Shown here: positions 34,075-42,848 of the stretch, piece after piece
Numbering within the stretch: the first letter of the stretch is position 1
Layout of the letters: every line of letters starts with the position of its first letter
Assembly (NCBI GenBank): GCA_934747775.1
Contig: CAKVHA010000002.1
Coordinates: 73,587-137,586, forward strand
Source: an uncultured Clostridia bacterium
Lineage (GTDB): Bacteria > Bacillota > Clostridia > Christensenellales > UBA1242
DNA: 64,000 bases
Direction of reading: 5' to 3'
Program-made: the position numbers and the translations under genes
The notes under the pieces: model-generated
What the model was told of the DNA's origin: nothing
Seen by the model: the letters and a program-made list of their open reading frames with translations, nothing else
Database searches by the model: none

Positions 34075-34704
34075 TTACATAGCCGAAACATCGTCTGATT
34101 TTTTAGATGCTTTAGCAGTTGTTTCATCTTTTGGTGGAAACATCTGATCTGTTGTTGGAATGTGATTTAGTACCTTTTTGCTAATTTCGTTGTAAGCAGC
34201 GGCAACATTACGCAAAGTGTTTTGCCACGAAGGTGTGTAATTATATACACCAACTGCTGCATCCATATATTTTTCTTTACGTTTAGCTAAGTATTCGCCC
34301 TTTTTAAACCCTAATTCCCAGCGAGATTTTAACAAACCCAACCACGCTGCGTGAACTGGCTCGTTTTCGGTCAAATCATCTATGTCTTTTCTCATCAATT
34401 CGTCAGCATCAAGACCATTACCTTCTCTAATATCTTTTGCTGCTTTGTTTTTAATAACATCAACTTGTGGTGCATCGTCTACAGCATACACAAAGCCATA
34501 TCTATCGAATAAGGTGTACTTTTTTGTAATCTTAATTCCACCAAGATCTCTGGTCGCCATAATTTCAATGCGGCGTTTTTTAGTTTTGTCGTCACTAATT
34601 AGCTCAATTTTTTCTATTTTATTTCCAACAAAATCTTTATTAACAAGCATTTGTAGGTTTTTATTGTCTATTCCAATTTTTGTTTCACATTCTTTGTAAT
34701 TCAT
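34075..34704 (-). CDS. Unknown soluble protein
   Basis: A 209-residue hydrophilic protein that I do not recognise. The first 90 residues look beta-rich (EKIELISDDKTKKRRIEIMA, then ITKKYTLFDRYGFVYAV). The middle is helical (NEPVHAAWLGLLKSRWELGF), and the C-terminal 30 residues are a polar, probably disordered tail. There is no membrane segment. The start is ATG 34704 with GAGGGTG at 34711-34717; a GTG at 34713 overlaps that site. It is a single gene with a consensus promoter and a terminator. Confidence 0.7.
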   Translation of the reverse strand: MNYKECETKIGIDNKNLQMLVNKDFVGNKIEKIELISDDKTKKRRIEIMATRDLGGIKITKKYTLFDRYGFVYAVDDAPQVDVIKNKAAKDIREGNGLDADELMRKDIDDLTENEPVHAAWLGLLKSRWELGFKKGEYLAKRKEKYMDAAVGVYNYTPSWQNTLRNVAAAYNEISKKVLNHIPTTDQMFPPKDETTAKASKKSDDVSAM

Positions 34705-34733
34705 ATTTTTCACCCTCTTTTTATCCTGCGGAA

Positions 34734-34762
34734 ATTATACATCAACCAAGGCTTTTTGTCAA
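34734..34762 (-). promoter_or_regulatory. Consensus promoter of the unknown soluble protein gene
   Basis: Minus strand TTGACA, 17-nt spacer, TATAAT. Confidence 0.8.
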
Positions 34763-34781
34763 TACTGTTTTTATCGCCATT

Positions 34782-35888
34782 TTATTTAATATTAATCGCA
34801 GCAAAGTCGCATATAAAACTTACAAAGCGGTCGCTATATTTTTCAAACTCATCCACAATAGCAAACTCATTTGGCTTGTGCGCAAGTTTTAGGTCGCCCA
34901 CGCCACACACAATTGCATCGCCGCCAAGCGCTTGATAATAACCAGCTTCACAGCCGCCTTGAAACAACTTTTCATTTACACCATATTTAGTGCAAAGTGA
35001 TTTTATTAACTCTGGGTTGTTTTTTTCTAGCGGCGGAATTGAAAGTGCATTTTCAACTTTAATATCGCAACCATTGTACTTTTGTTTTAGCGCCAAAATG
35101 CTGTCGTTAAGGTCATTTAAAATAGCATCTTTGTATTTTATTTTTAGTGTGCGAACGTCAAAGCTTAATCTTGCAGAATTGGAAATTATATTAACTTTTT
35201 CGCCACCGCTAACAATGTTGCACGTGGTGGTTGTGTCGGGATATTTAGTGCAAAGTTCTTCTATTTTTAGCATAATGCGAGCTGCAATATAGTTTGCGTT
35301 TACGCCGCCGCTTGGATTGCTGCTATGGCAACTTTTGCCCGTTATTTGCACCCTAAACTCGTAGCAACTTTTACTTTGGCTGCAAATATCGCTGTCGGTT
35401 GGCTCTCCCACAATTGTGCATTTTGGGGTGATATTTAGTTGTTTTAGCGTGTCTACAACTCGCACCACGCCATTTAGATTTGTTTCTTCGTCGCCAGTAA
35501 TTGCAACTACAACTGGAACTGGCAATTGTTTTAGTTTAGCGGCATTATTTAAAACCACCGCAAAAAAGCTTTTCATATCAATGCTGCCCAACCCATATAG
35601 TTTGCCATCTTTTAGCACCGCTTTATACGGGCAAGTGTTGTACAATTTTTCATCGGCCGTAACCGTGTCAATGTGTCCTGCCAAAACTACGGCATCTGAA
35701 AGGTTTTTAAGGTTGCAGTTTAGCCCAACCAGCAAGTTTTCACGCGCGTCTAATGCATTTTTAATGCGCAATGTTTCTACCGCAATTTTATTAAACTCAC
35801 ATTGTAAGTAGTCTATAATTTCTGTGTTTTGGGTGGTGTCAAAACTTTTTATTTCCACCAATTTTTTTAAATAATTTAATTTATCCAT
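34782..35888 (-). CDS. M20 family peptidase/deacylase (ArgE/DapE-like)
   Basis: A 368-residue di-zinc amidohydrolase of the M20 family, the group of acetylornithine deacetylase, succinyl-diaminopimelate desuccinylase and related peptidases. Motifs: AGHIDTVTADE (metal His and Asp), LYGLGSIDMKSFFA (bridging Asp), TGDEETNLNG (catalytic Glu-Glu), TIVGEPTDSDI, and a late His in KLAHKPNEFA. A dimerisation domain is inserted at CHSSNPSGGVNANYIA. No other arginine or lysine pathway gene is nearby, so the substrate is open. The start is ATG 35888 with AAGGAT at 35895-35900. Directly upstream is a terminator hairpin and, further up, a promoter and a 12-codon leader frame. Confidence 0.87.
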   Translation of the reverse strand: MDKLNYLKKLVEIKSFDTTQNTEIIDYLQCEFNKIAVETLRIKNALDARENLLVGLNCNLKNLSDAVVLAGHIDTVTADEKLYNTCPYKAVLKDGKLYGLGSIDMKSFFAVVLNNAAKLKQLPVPVVVAITGDEETNLNGVVRVVDTLKQLNITPKCTIVGEPTDSDICSQSKSCYEFRVQITGKSCHSSNPSGGVNANYIAARIMLKIEELCTKYPDTTTTCNIVSGGEKVNIISNSARLSFDVRTLKIKYKDAILNDLNDSILALKQKYNGCDIKVENALSIPPLEKNNPELIKSLCTKYGVNEKLFQGGCEAGYYQALGGDAIVCGVGDLKLAHKPNEFAIVDEFEKYSDRFVSFICDFAAINIK

Positions 35889-35903
35889 AATTTTATCCTT
35901 ATT

Positions 35904-35940
35904 AAAAAAGCTCACTAATGCAAACACGCATTAATGAGCT
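35904..35940 (-). terminator. Terminator hairpin abutting the M20 peptidase ribosome site
   Basis: Stem AGCTCA..TAATGC / GCATTA..TGAGCT with one mismatch, U-run on the minus strand ending only 3 nt before the AAGGAT of the downstream gene. It may end valS transcription, act as an attenuator, or both. Confidence 0.7.
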
Positions 35941-36038
35941 AATTGTTTTTTTGTTTATTTTATTCATTATGCGTTTTTATGAAAACTTGTACTAAAAAGG
36001 CTTTCACAAAAACACTTACAATTTTTTTTGCGAATCCT

Positions 36039-36077
36039 TTAATTAATATGATGCTCCCAATTTACTGAATAAAACAT
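36039..36077 (-). CDS. Putative 12-residue leader peptide
   Basis: ATG 36077 opens a 12-codon frame, MFYSVNWEHHIN, with a very good Shine-Dalgarno (AAAAGG, 8 nt upstream). A 6-bp hairpin TAAGGT-GAAAT-ACCTTA lies just before that site (36091-36107). The promoter at 36115-36143 would make it the first translated element of the transcript, and the terminator hairpin at 35904-35940 follows. The layout is that of ribosome-mediated attenuation. The signal is not obvious from the peptide, although it contains Trp and two adjacent His. Confidence 0.45.
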   Translation of the reverse strand: MFYSVNWEHHIN

Positions 36078-36114
36078 AATTTTTTCCTTTTAAGGTATTT
36101 CACCTTACATAATT

Positions 36115-36143
36115 ATATTACGCTAGGTAAATTTAAATGTCAA
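36115..36143 (-). promoter_or_regulatory. Promoter overlapping the valS stop codon
   Basis: Minus strand TTGACA (containing the TGA stop of valS), 17-nt spacer, TAATAT; drives the leader frame and M20 peptidase gene. Confidence 0.65.
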
Positions 36144-38764
36144 CACTTTTTTAATTTTTCTAAAAGTGTAGTTTTGCTTTCTAGCAAGAAATTGTATCTC
36201 GATTGTTCTTTTTCAACAAGTTGTTTTGGTGCTCTTTCCACAAAATTAGGGTTGTTTAACCTAGTTCCTAAAAGTGTAAGTTCGGCGTCAATTTTTTCTA
36301 TATCCTTATTAATACGCTCTTTTTCTTTATCGGAATCCACAACTTCGTTTTTGTAGAAATGCAAGTTTCCAAGCTCGCTAACAAAGTCAATTGTCTCAGT
36401 GCTAAACTCGTTTTCAATTTTAATATTTTCCACATTTACCATTTTAGACAAAACTAATTTTGCTAAGTTTAGCGCTTCTAGGTTTTCTTTATTTAGTTCG
36501 CCATTCAACACAATTAGCGAAACCTTTTTGGACGGCAAAACATTAAGGTCTAATCTTACTTCTCTTATTTTTTGAATTAAGCTAATAATTTTTTCTGCCA
36601 CCGCAGATTCTTTTTCAAAACAGCCAACGCTTTTTGCGTAGCTAGAATTAATTAGCATTCCGCTTTCGAAGTTTGAGTAAATGTATTCGGTTATAAACGG
36701 AATAATTGGGTGTAATAGTTTTAAAATGTTTATATAAACATCTTTTAAAACGGCAACCGCATTTGCTCTAACGGTTTTATCTTCACTATACACATAAGGT
36801 TTTGACAACTCAATGTAGTAGTCGCAGAAATCATCCCAAACAAAGTCGTACATTCTGTTTACCGCTTGGCAAACATCTAAGTTGTCTAAAAGTCTATTAA
36901 CATCTTTTATGGTGTTATCTAATTTTGTATAAATCCATTTATCAAAAACATTAAGTTTTGTAGGGTCAAGCGGTGTATCGGTTGTTTGACTTAGGCATAG
37001 TTCTAGGAATTTTCCGCTGTTAAACACTTTGTTTATAAACTTGCGGTCTTCCAAAATTTTTGCTTCGCTAAACCTAAAGTCGTTTCCAGTGCCATTGCCC
37101 ACAATCAACGAAAATCTTAGTGCGTCGGCACCATATTTTTCTATAATTTCAATAGGGTCTACGCCATTGTTGGACGATTTACTCATCTTTTTGCCTTCAT
37201 CGTCGCGCACAATGCCGTTAATTAAAACCTTGTTAAACGGAACCTTGCCCATAATTTTTTCGCTAAGCATAACCATACGCGCAACCCAGAAGAAAATAAT
37301 ATCTTGAGCGGTTACAAGTGTAGATGTTGGGAAAAACTTGTTTAAATCCGCTGTTTTTTCTGGATAACCAAGTGTGGAAAATGGCCACAAAGCAGAACTA
37401 AACCAAGTATCCAAAACATCGTTGTCTTGGTGGATATGAGTAGAGCCGCACTTGCTGCATTTTGCTGGTGCTGCGGTTTCTACCATAACAGCGCCACAAT
37501 CGTCGCAGTAGTATGCTGGAATGCGATGTCCCCACCATAACTGACGAGAAATACACCAATCTCTAATGTTTTCTAGCCAATTGCGATATATTTTTTCCAC
37601 TCTATTTGGCACAATTTCTAGCTCTTTGTTGTTTACAACTTCTAGCGCCTTTTTCGCCATTTCGTCCATTTTCATAAACCATTGACTAGAAATCATTGGT
37701 TCTACGGCGTTGTGGCAGCGATAGCAAGTTGCCTTTGGCAATTTGTATGGCTCAATTTTTTCTATTAAGTCCGCTGCTTTTAGGGCATCAACAAGCTGTT
37801 TGCGGCACTCGTAGCGGTCTAGACCTGCATATTTTCCGCAAAGGTCATTCATTGTTCCGTCTTCATTCATAACAACAACTGGTGTAAAGTTGTGGCGTTT
37901 GCCAACTTCGTAGTCGTTTGCGTCGTGGGCAGGTGTAATTTTTACTACACCTGTTCCAAAATCTTTTTCAACATAATCATCGGCAATAAGCGGAATTTCT
38001 TTGTTGGTTGCTGGCAATTTTAACATTTTGCCAATTTTGCCTGCGTATCTAGGGTCGTTTGGATTAACTGCAACACACACATCGCCAAATAGCGTTTCTG
38101 GACGAGTTGTTGCAACAACCAAGTAGCCGCTTCCGTCTACATATGGGTAGCGAATATACCAAAAACTTGAATCAACTTCTTCGTGTTCTACTTCAGCATC
38201 GGACAATGCGGTTTTACAACAAGGGCACCAGTTTATTAGCTTTTTGCCTTTGTAAATTAAGCCTTCGTCATAAAGCTGCTTAAACACTTCTAGCACGGCT
38301 TTTTGTCTTTTTTCGTCCATAGTAAAGGCGCATCTATTCCAATCACAACTACAACCTAACGTTCTAAGTTGCAACTTTATTCTGCCACCAAACTTGTCGT
38401 TCCAAGCCCACGCGCGTTTTAAAAACTCGTCGCGGCCTAGCTCTTCTTTTGACAAGCCTTCTTTTCTAAGCGCGTCAATAATTTTTACTTCGGTTGCAAT
38501 TGATGCGTGGTCTGTCCCAGGAACCCAAAGTGTGTTGTATCCCATCATACGCTTGTATCTAACTAAAAAGTCTTGCGTTGTGTTGTTAAGTGCGTGGCCA
38601 ATGTGAAGTTGACCGGTGATGTTTGGTGGTGGCATAATAACCGTAAAACATTCGCCTTTAAAGTTTGGGTTTTTGTCGCTTTCGGGTTTAAAACAACCGC
38701 TCTCTTCCCAATTTTTATAAATCTCTTTTTCTTTTAATTGTGGTTCGTAAGTTTTGTCTAACAT
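36140..38764 (-). CDS. valS: Valyl-tRNA synthetase
   Basis: An 874-residue class I synthetase that charges tRNA-Val. Signatures: PPPNITGQLHIGHALNN (HIGH), the editing CP1 domain with ATTRPETLFGD, zinc-finger-like insertions (CPCCKTALSDAEVEHEE and CDDCGAVM...CSKCGS), and DEGKKMSKSSNNGVDP (KMSKS). The C-terminal coiled coil (about the last 70 residues, ERINKDIEKIDAELTLLGTR) is standard. It is controlled by the T-box leader upstream. Its stop codon lies inside the -35 box of the next transcription unit. Confidence 0.97.
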   Translation of the reverse strand: MLDKTYEPQLKEKEIYKNWEESGCFKPESDKNPNFKGECFTVIMPPPNITGQLHIGHALNNTTQDFLVRYKRMMGYNTLWVPGTDHASIATEVKIIDALRKEGLSKEELGRDEFLKRAWAWNDKFGGRIKLQLRTLGCSCDWNRCAFTMDEKRQKAVLEVFKQLYDEGLIYKGKKLINWCPCCKTALSDAEVEHEEVDSSFWYIRYPYVDGSGYLVVATTRPETLFGDVCVAVNPNDPRYAGKIGKMLKLPATNKEIPLIADDYVEKDFGTGVVKITPAHDANDYEVGKRHNFTPVVVMNEDGTMNDLCGKYAGLDRYECRKQLVDALKAADLIEKIEPYKLPKATCYRCHNAVEPMISSQWFMKMDEMAKKALEVVNNKELEIVPNRVEKIYRNWLENIRDWCISRQLWWGHRIPAYYCDDCGAVMVETAAPAKCSKCGSTHIHQDNDVLDTWFSSALWPFSTLGYPEKTADLNKFFPTSTLVTAQDIIFFWVARMVMLSEKIMGKVPFNKVLINGIVRDDEGKKMSKSSNNGVDPIEIIEKYGADALRFSLIVGNGTGNDFRFSEAKILEDRKFINKVFNSGKFLELCLSQTTDTPLDPTKLNVFDKWIYTKLDNTIKDVNRLLDNLDVCQAVNRMYDFVWDDFCDYYIELSKPYVYSEDKTVRANAVAVLKDVYINILKLLHPIIPFITEYIYSNFESGMLINSSYAKSVGCFEKESAVAEKIISLIQKIREVRLDLNVLPSKKVSLIVLNGELNKENLEALNLAKLVLSKMVNVENIKIENEFSTETIDFVSELGNLHFYKNEVVDSDKEKERINKDIEKIDAELTLLGTRLNNPNFVERAPKQLVEKEQSRYNFLLESKTTLLEKLKKC

Positions 38765-38774
38765 AATTCCTCCT

Positions 38775-39036
38775 AAAGCATAAGGCTTAAAAACAAAAAA
38801 GCCTTATGGAAAAAATATCCATAAGGGCGAATAGTCGCGGTACCACCTTATCTTTATATCTTAATTAACACCTTACGCGTGTTTTAACTTCGCGGACGGT
38901 CTACTACACTTCTTCGTCCGAACTCGTTTGCTACCTTCGGTTTTGCTATTTTTAGGTTGCTTTCAGCCCACTGACAACCACTCTCTAAAAAAACGCCTAA
39001 AACTTACTCCTCAAACTTATATATCGTTTCTCTAAT
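38775..39036 (-). promoter_or_regulatory. T-box riboswitch of valS
   Basis: On the minus strand the T-box AAGGTGGTACCGCG lies at 38836-38849. Its UGGU bulge pairs with an ACCA tRNA end, which suits tRNA-Val with discriminator A. An upstream AGAGAG start of stem I (38981-38986) and a CGGACG...CGUCCG hairpin are visible. A terminator (stem 38802-38809 with 38819-38826, then U6) follows. Uncharged tRNA-Val should stabilise the antiterminator and turn valS on. I could not assign the specifier codon with confidence. Confidence 0.92.
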
Positions 39037-39042
39037 GTCACT

Positions 39043-39071
39043 ATTTTAAATCAAATCAAACATAAAGTCAA
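39043..39071 (-). promoter_or_regulatory. Promoter of the valS T-box transcript
   Basis: Minus strand TTGACT, 17-nt spacer, TAAAAT. Between here and the leuS terminator (39072-39213) I see nothing else. Confidence 0.65.
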
Positions 39072-39213
39072 TAGATTTTGCACCGAAATAAAATAGCAAA
39101 CCATTTTAGTTGTTGTGGGGTTGTTTTAGTGAAGTGCGGATGTTTTCGGTGTTGTTTTTATATTATCTTATTGTTTTCATAATTTAATTGTTTTTTTAAG
39201 TTTCTTTAATTTT

Positions 39214-39250
39214 AAAAAAAGAGCAATTACACTTGGTGTAACGCTCTTAA
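39214..39250 (-). terminator. Terminator of leuS
   Basis: Stem AGAGC..TTACAC / GTGTAA.GCTCT ending in seven U on the minus strand, four bases after the stop. Confidence 0.8.
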
Positions 39251-39253
39251 AAG

Positions 39254-41674
39254 TTATACTATAAAGTTTATAATTTTACCCTTAACAAAAATTGTTTTGC
39301 GGATATTATTAAAGTCTATTGTAAGTTTGTTTAAAGCTTTTACAGCTTCCACAACTTCGTCTTGATTTGCTTCACGGGAAATTAACACAGTGGCACGCAA
39401 TTTACCATTAACCTGAACTGGAATTTCAATTTCGTTTTTAACTGTTTTTGCTTCGTCATATTTTGGCCAGCTTTCGTTTAGAATATCACCACCAAAAACA
39501 CGCTCAAACATTTCACTTGTAATGTGTGGAGCAAGTGGATTTAACACAACCAAAAATTGTTTTAATTCGTCGGAAGTTATAAAGCCATCTTCTTTAACCT
39601 TTTTAATAAATATCATACAAGCCGAAATTGCGGTGTTAAGTTTTAGGTTTTCGTAGTCGGCGCCCACCTTTTTAATAAGCGCGTGAAGTTCTACTTCGTG
39701 TTCTTTACTCACTCCGTTGCCTTTAACGATGTCGCCAAGTTTCCAAACCTTATCCAAAAAGTTTACAATGCCATCTATTCCATTAAATGTCCACTGGCAA
39801 TTATCTTCGTATCCAGCCAAAAAGTGAACGTGCATTCTTGCAACATCGGCGCCATATTTATCTAGCACTTCTTGTGGTGAAACACCGTTTTTAGACGACT
39901 TGCTCATTTTTTTGCCTTCGTCATCCAAAATTAAGCCGCTGCCCATTTTGCGAATGAATGGGTCGCGAGTAGGAACAGCACCAATTTCGTACAAAAAGTT
40001 TTGCCAGAAAAACGCGTAAAGCACGTGGCGGGTAATGTGTTCGGTGCCGCCAGTGTAAACATCTACACTACCCCAGTATTTAAGTTTTTCGTAATCAGCA
40101 AGTGCTTTGTCGTTGTGCGGGTCGCAATAGCGTAGCCAGTACCAGCTAGAACCCGCCCAGTTTGGCATAGTATCTGTTTCGCGTTTTGCCTTGCCGCCGC
40201 ATTTAGGACAAGTGCAATTTACAAAACTTTCTATTTTAGATAATGGCGAGTCACCACTTGCTTTTGGCATAAAGTCCTTAGTTTCTGGCAACAACAATGG
40301 CAATTCACTGTCGTTTAGTCCAACCACACCGCACTTAGGACAGAACACCACAGGAAATGGTTCGCCCCAATAACGCTGACGATTAAAAGGCCAATCTTTA
40401 AGTGCATAGTTAACAACCTTTTTACCCCAGCCGTTTTCAACAATCATATCGGCAATAAGTTTTTTAGCGTCCTTAACTTTCATTCCGCTAAACTTATCGG
40501 AATTAATCATTTTGTAATTGCCGCCAATGTATTCCAATTTTTCAACCGCGTGCTCGCTAACATCGCCCTCTATAATCTGCTTAAAAGGAAGATTAAACAC
40601 TTTTGCAAACTCGTAGTCGCGTTGGTCGTGGCAAGGAACAGCCATAACCGCGCCTGTGCCGTAGCCATTTAGAACATAGTCTGCCAAATACAAACTTACT
40701 TGCTCGCCGTTTACAAGATTAAGCGCCTTAACGCCTTTTAGCAAGCAGCCTGTTTTTTCTTTAACTTGGCTTTTTCTATCAAACTCACTACGCAATGCGG
40801 TTTTCTTTTGATACTCGCGCACTTCGTTTAGGTTTTTAATATATGGCACAAGTTTTTCTACAAGGTCGTTTTCTGGCGCAATGCTAACATATGTTACACC
40901 GTAAATAGTTTCTATGCAAGTTGTAAAAACTTCTAGCTCGTTTACTTTTTTTCCGCCATCGTCCACAATATCAAACCTAAGCTGAACGCCTTCACTTTTA
41001 CCTATCCAATTGCGTTGGGCTTCTTTTAAGTAGTCCGCCATTTGAATGCGGTCTACATTGCCTAGCAATTTTTCGGCATACTCTTTCATTTTTAAAAACC
41101 ACACGTCGCGATTTACTTGAACAACATCGTTTCCGCAGCGGTCGCATTTTCCGCCTTGGCTATCTTCGTTGGAAAGTACTGTTTGGCAGTGTTCGCAAAA
41201 ATTTACTACACCTTTTTCCTTATATGCTTTGCCGTGTTTTAGTAGCTGGCTAAAAATCCACTGAGTCCACTTGTAATATTCTGGGTCGGAAGTGCAAAAA
41301 GCACGACTATAATCAAACGACAAGCCTAACGCCTTAAATTGGTCTAATATAATTTTAAAACCTTTTTCAACAAACTCTTTTGGGTTTGTGCCATACTTTA
41401 TTGCTGCGTTTTCGGCAGGAAGCCCAAATGCGTCGCCACCAATTGGAAACAACACATTGTAACCGCAAAAACGCTTGTATCTAGCAAGAGCATCGGCAGG
41501 AACAGTGCCTTTTAGGTGACCCATATGAAGGCTTTTTCCGCTAACATTAGGAAACTCATAAAGAGCGTAATATTTAGGGCGAGTTGTATCAAAATCAACC
41601 GCTTTAAAACGTGGCTCATTTTCCCACTTTTTTTGCCATTTTTGTTCTACTTGTTTAAAATTATATGCGTCCAT
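39254..41674 (-). CDS. leuS: Leucyl-tRNA synthetase
   Basis: An 806-residue class I synthetase that charges tRNA-Leu. Signatures: YEFPNVSGKSLHMGHLKG (HIGH region as HMGH), the editing domain with FTTCIETIYGVTYVSIAPEN, zinc-binding CEHCQTVL...CDRCG and CPKCGVVG..., NWAGSSWYWLRYCDPHN, and DEGKKMSKSSKNGVSP (KMSKS). In the editing domain the usual TTRPDT is TTCIET, a clear deviation in the Arg-Pro-Asp part. The start is ATG 41674 with TTGGAGAT; the longer frame would begin in the promoter. No T-box is present. Confidence 0.96.
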   Translation of the reverse strand: MDAYNFKQVEQKWQKKWENEPRFKAVDFDTTRPKYYALYEFPNVSGKSLHMGHLKGTVPADALARYKRFCGYNVLFPIGGDAFGLPAENAAIKYGTNPKEFVEKGFKIILDQFKALGLSFDYSRAFCTSDPEYYKWTQWIFSQLLKHGKAYKEKGVVNFCEHCQTVLSNEDSQGGKCDRCGNDVVQVNRDVWFLKMKEYAEKLLGNVDRIQMADYLKEAQRNWIGKSEGVQLRFDIVDDGGKKVNELEVFTTCIETIYGVTYVSIAPENDLVEKLVPYIKNLNEVREYQKKTALRSEFDRKSQVKEKTGCLLKGVKALNLVNGEQVSLYLADYVLNGYGTGAVMAVPCHDQRDYEFAKVFNLPFKQIIEGDVSEHAVEKLEYIGGNYKMINSDKFSGMKVKDAKKLIADMIVENGWGKKVVNYALKDWPFNRQRYWGEPFPVVFCPKCGVVGLNDSELPLLLPETKDFMPKASGDSPLSKIESFVNCTCPKCGGKAKRETDTMPNWAGSSWYWLRYCDPHNDKALADYEKLKYWGSVDVYTGGTEHITRHVLYAFFWQNFLYEIGAVPTRDPFIRKMGSGLILDDEGKKMSKSSKNGVSPQEVLDKYGADVARMHVHFLAGYEDNCQWTFNGIDGIVNFLDKVWKLGDIVKGNGVSKEHEVELHALIKKVGADYENLKLNTAISACMIFIKKVKEDGFITSDELKQFLVVLNPLAPHITSEMFERVFGGDILNESWPKYDEAKTVKNEIEIPVQVNGKLRATVLISREANQDEVVEAVKALNKLTIDFNNIRKTIFVKGKIINFIV

Positions 41675-41703
41675 AACATCTCCAAGAAATATAAATTTAC
41701 ATA

Positions 41704-41732
41704 ATATTAGCACAATTTGGACACATTGTCAA
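41704..41732 (-). promoter_or_regulatory. Promoter of leuS
   Basis: Minus strand TTGACA, 17-nt spacer, TAATAT. Confidence 0.7.
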
Positions 41733-41785
41733 AACAAGAATAAACATAACTCACCACATTTGTTAGTTTTTTAATTGAGTTGTGT

Positions 41786-41815
41786 TTGACTTTAGCGCCT
41801 AAATAATGGTATAAA
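41786..41815 (+). promoter_or_regulatory. Promoter of the PAP2 gene
   Basis: TTGACT, 18-nt spacer, TATAAA at 41810-41815. Confidence 0.6.
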
Positions 41816-41862
41816 GTAAATATAGAATACAACACTAAAAACTTGTTTAGGATAAAATTTTA

Positions 41863-42612
41863 ATGAAAAATACAAACGACAAAATTAAAAAAAATGACAC
41901 CACAAAAACCGCTAAAACAAAACGCAATATTTTTGTTGTAATTTGGACTTATATTAAAAACAACAAATCCGCAATCATATTGTTTTTAATCTTGTTGTTT
42001 TTTCAACAACTTTCTTGGTCGGGAAATATGATTTTAGGAAAAGACGGTGTTACACTATTTCTTCCTATTGACCACGAAATTCCTTTAATAAGCGAATTTA
42101 TTTATGTGTATTACTTAACTTTTCCACTTGTGATATTTGCATATTTTTGGATTGCTGCAAAAGACAAAAAACATTGTTACAATATTTGGCTTACTGCTAT
42201 AATATCTTTTGTAATTTCGGGCTTATTTTATTTGTTTTTCCAAACACAAATGGTAAAACCAGAACTAACACCCACCACTTTTTCGGACAAGCTACTCATT
42301 GGCACGTGGAACGCTTGCAAACCAATAAATTGTTTTCCTAGTCAACACGCTGTAATGGCATTATTAATAATTTTGGCATACTACAATCAAAAAGGAACAA
42401 CAAAAGTGTGGTTTAGAATTTTTAACTATATATGTGCAGTTTTAATACTACTTGCAACCATATTTTTAAAACAACACTTTATTGTGGATATGCTTGCCAG
42501 CATTGCAATTGTAATTCCTGTTTACATAATTGTAAAGGCGTGGAATTTTGGCGGGTATATAGATAAAAAGATGACATACTGGTCAACTAAAAAACAACAA
42601 AAAACGCATTAG
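41863..42612 (+). CDS. PAP2-superfamily membrane phosphatase
   Basis: A 249-residue membrane protein with five or six helices. It carries two of the three PAP2 phosphatase motifs: NCFPSQHAV (PSxH) and LKQHFIVDMLAS (the late His-x3-Asp). The first motif (KxxxxxxRP) is not clear, as is often the case in the inositol-phosphorylceramide-synthase-like branch. The likely substrate is a lipid phosphate such as undecaprenyl pyrophosphate or phosphatidate. The N-terminal 25 residues are Lys-rich and cytosolic. It is a single gene, and its stop codon lies within the terminator hairpin. Confidence 0.82.
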   Translation: MKNTNDKIKKNDTTKTAKTKRNIFVVIWTYIKNNKSAIILFLILLFFQQLSWSGNMILGKDGVTLFLPIDHEIPLISEFIYVYYLTFPLVIFAYFWIAAKDKKHCYNIWLTAIISFVISGLFYLFFQTQMVKPELTPTTFSDKLLIGTWNACKPINCFPSQHAVMALLIILAYYNQKGTTKVWFRIFNYICAVLILLATIFLKQHFIVDMLASIAIVIPVYIIVKAWNFGGYIDKKMTYWSTKKQQKTH

Positions 42613-42637
42613 AAAAAACTAATGCGTTTTATTTTTT
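42600..42637 (+). terminator. Terminator overlapping the PAP2 stop codon
   Basis: 12-bp perfect stem AAAACGCATTAG / CTAATGCGTTTT, followed by a T-rich tract. Confidence 0.85.
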
Positions 42638-42689
42638 AAATATCCCCTTTCGCCACCCTCACAAAACAAACCGATATATGGTGATTATA

Positions 42690-42815
42690 ATAATTTATAA
42701 CAGTGCGCTTGTAACCGTAACGACTTAAAAAGTACATTTTTGTGCGTAGTCACTAGCACCCAAACCTAAATTGGACGCCAGAATTTACCCTTTCTGGCAA
42801 GGGACTATATCCGCC
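42690..42815. repeat. Palindrome-bearing intergenic region, possible relative of the GGTGCTG repeat
   Basis: The complement of 42747-42769 reads GGGTGCTAGTGACTACGCAC, similar to the GGGTGCTGATCGCACGAC core near 63926. A hairpin GCCAGAA ... TTCTGGC lies at about 42778-42799. No gene is visible between 42638 and 42848. The relation to the other repeats is suggestive only. Confidence 0.35.
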
Positions 42816-42848
42816 TTTGTTTTGCTAACAACTTTAATTACTGCTATA

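Noticed and set aside
42638..42848. A T-box or other riboswitch in the gap after PAP2
   Set aside because: No T-box sequence is present and both flanking genes end here, so a leader is not expected.
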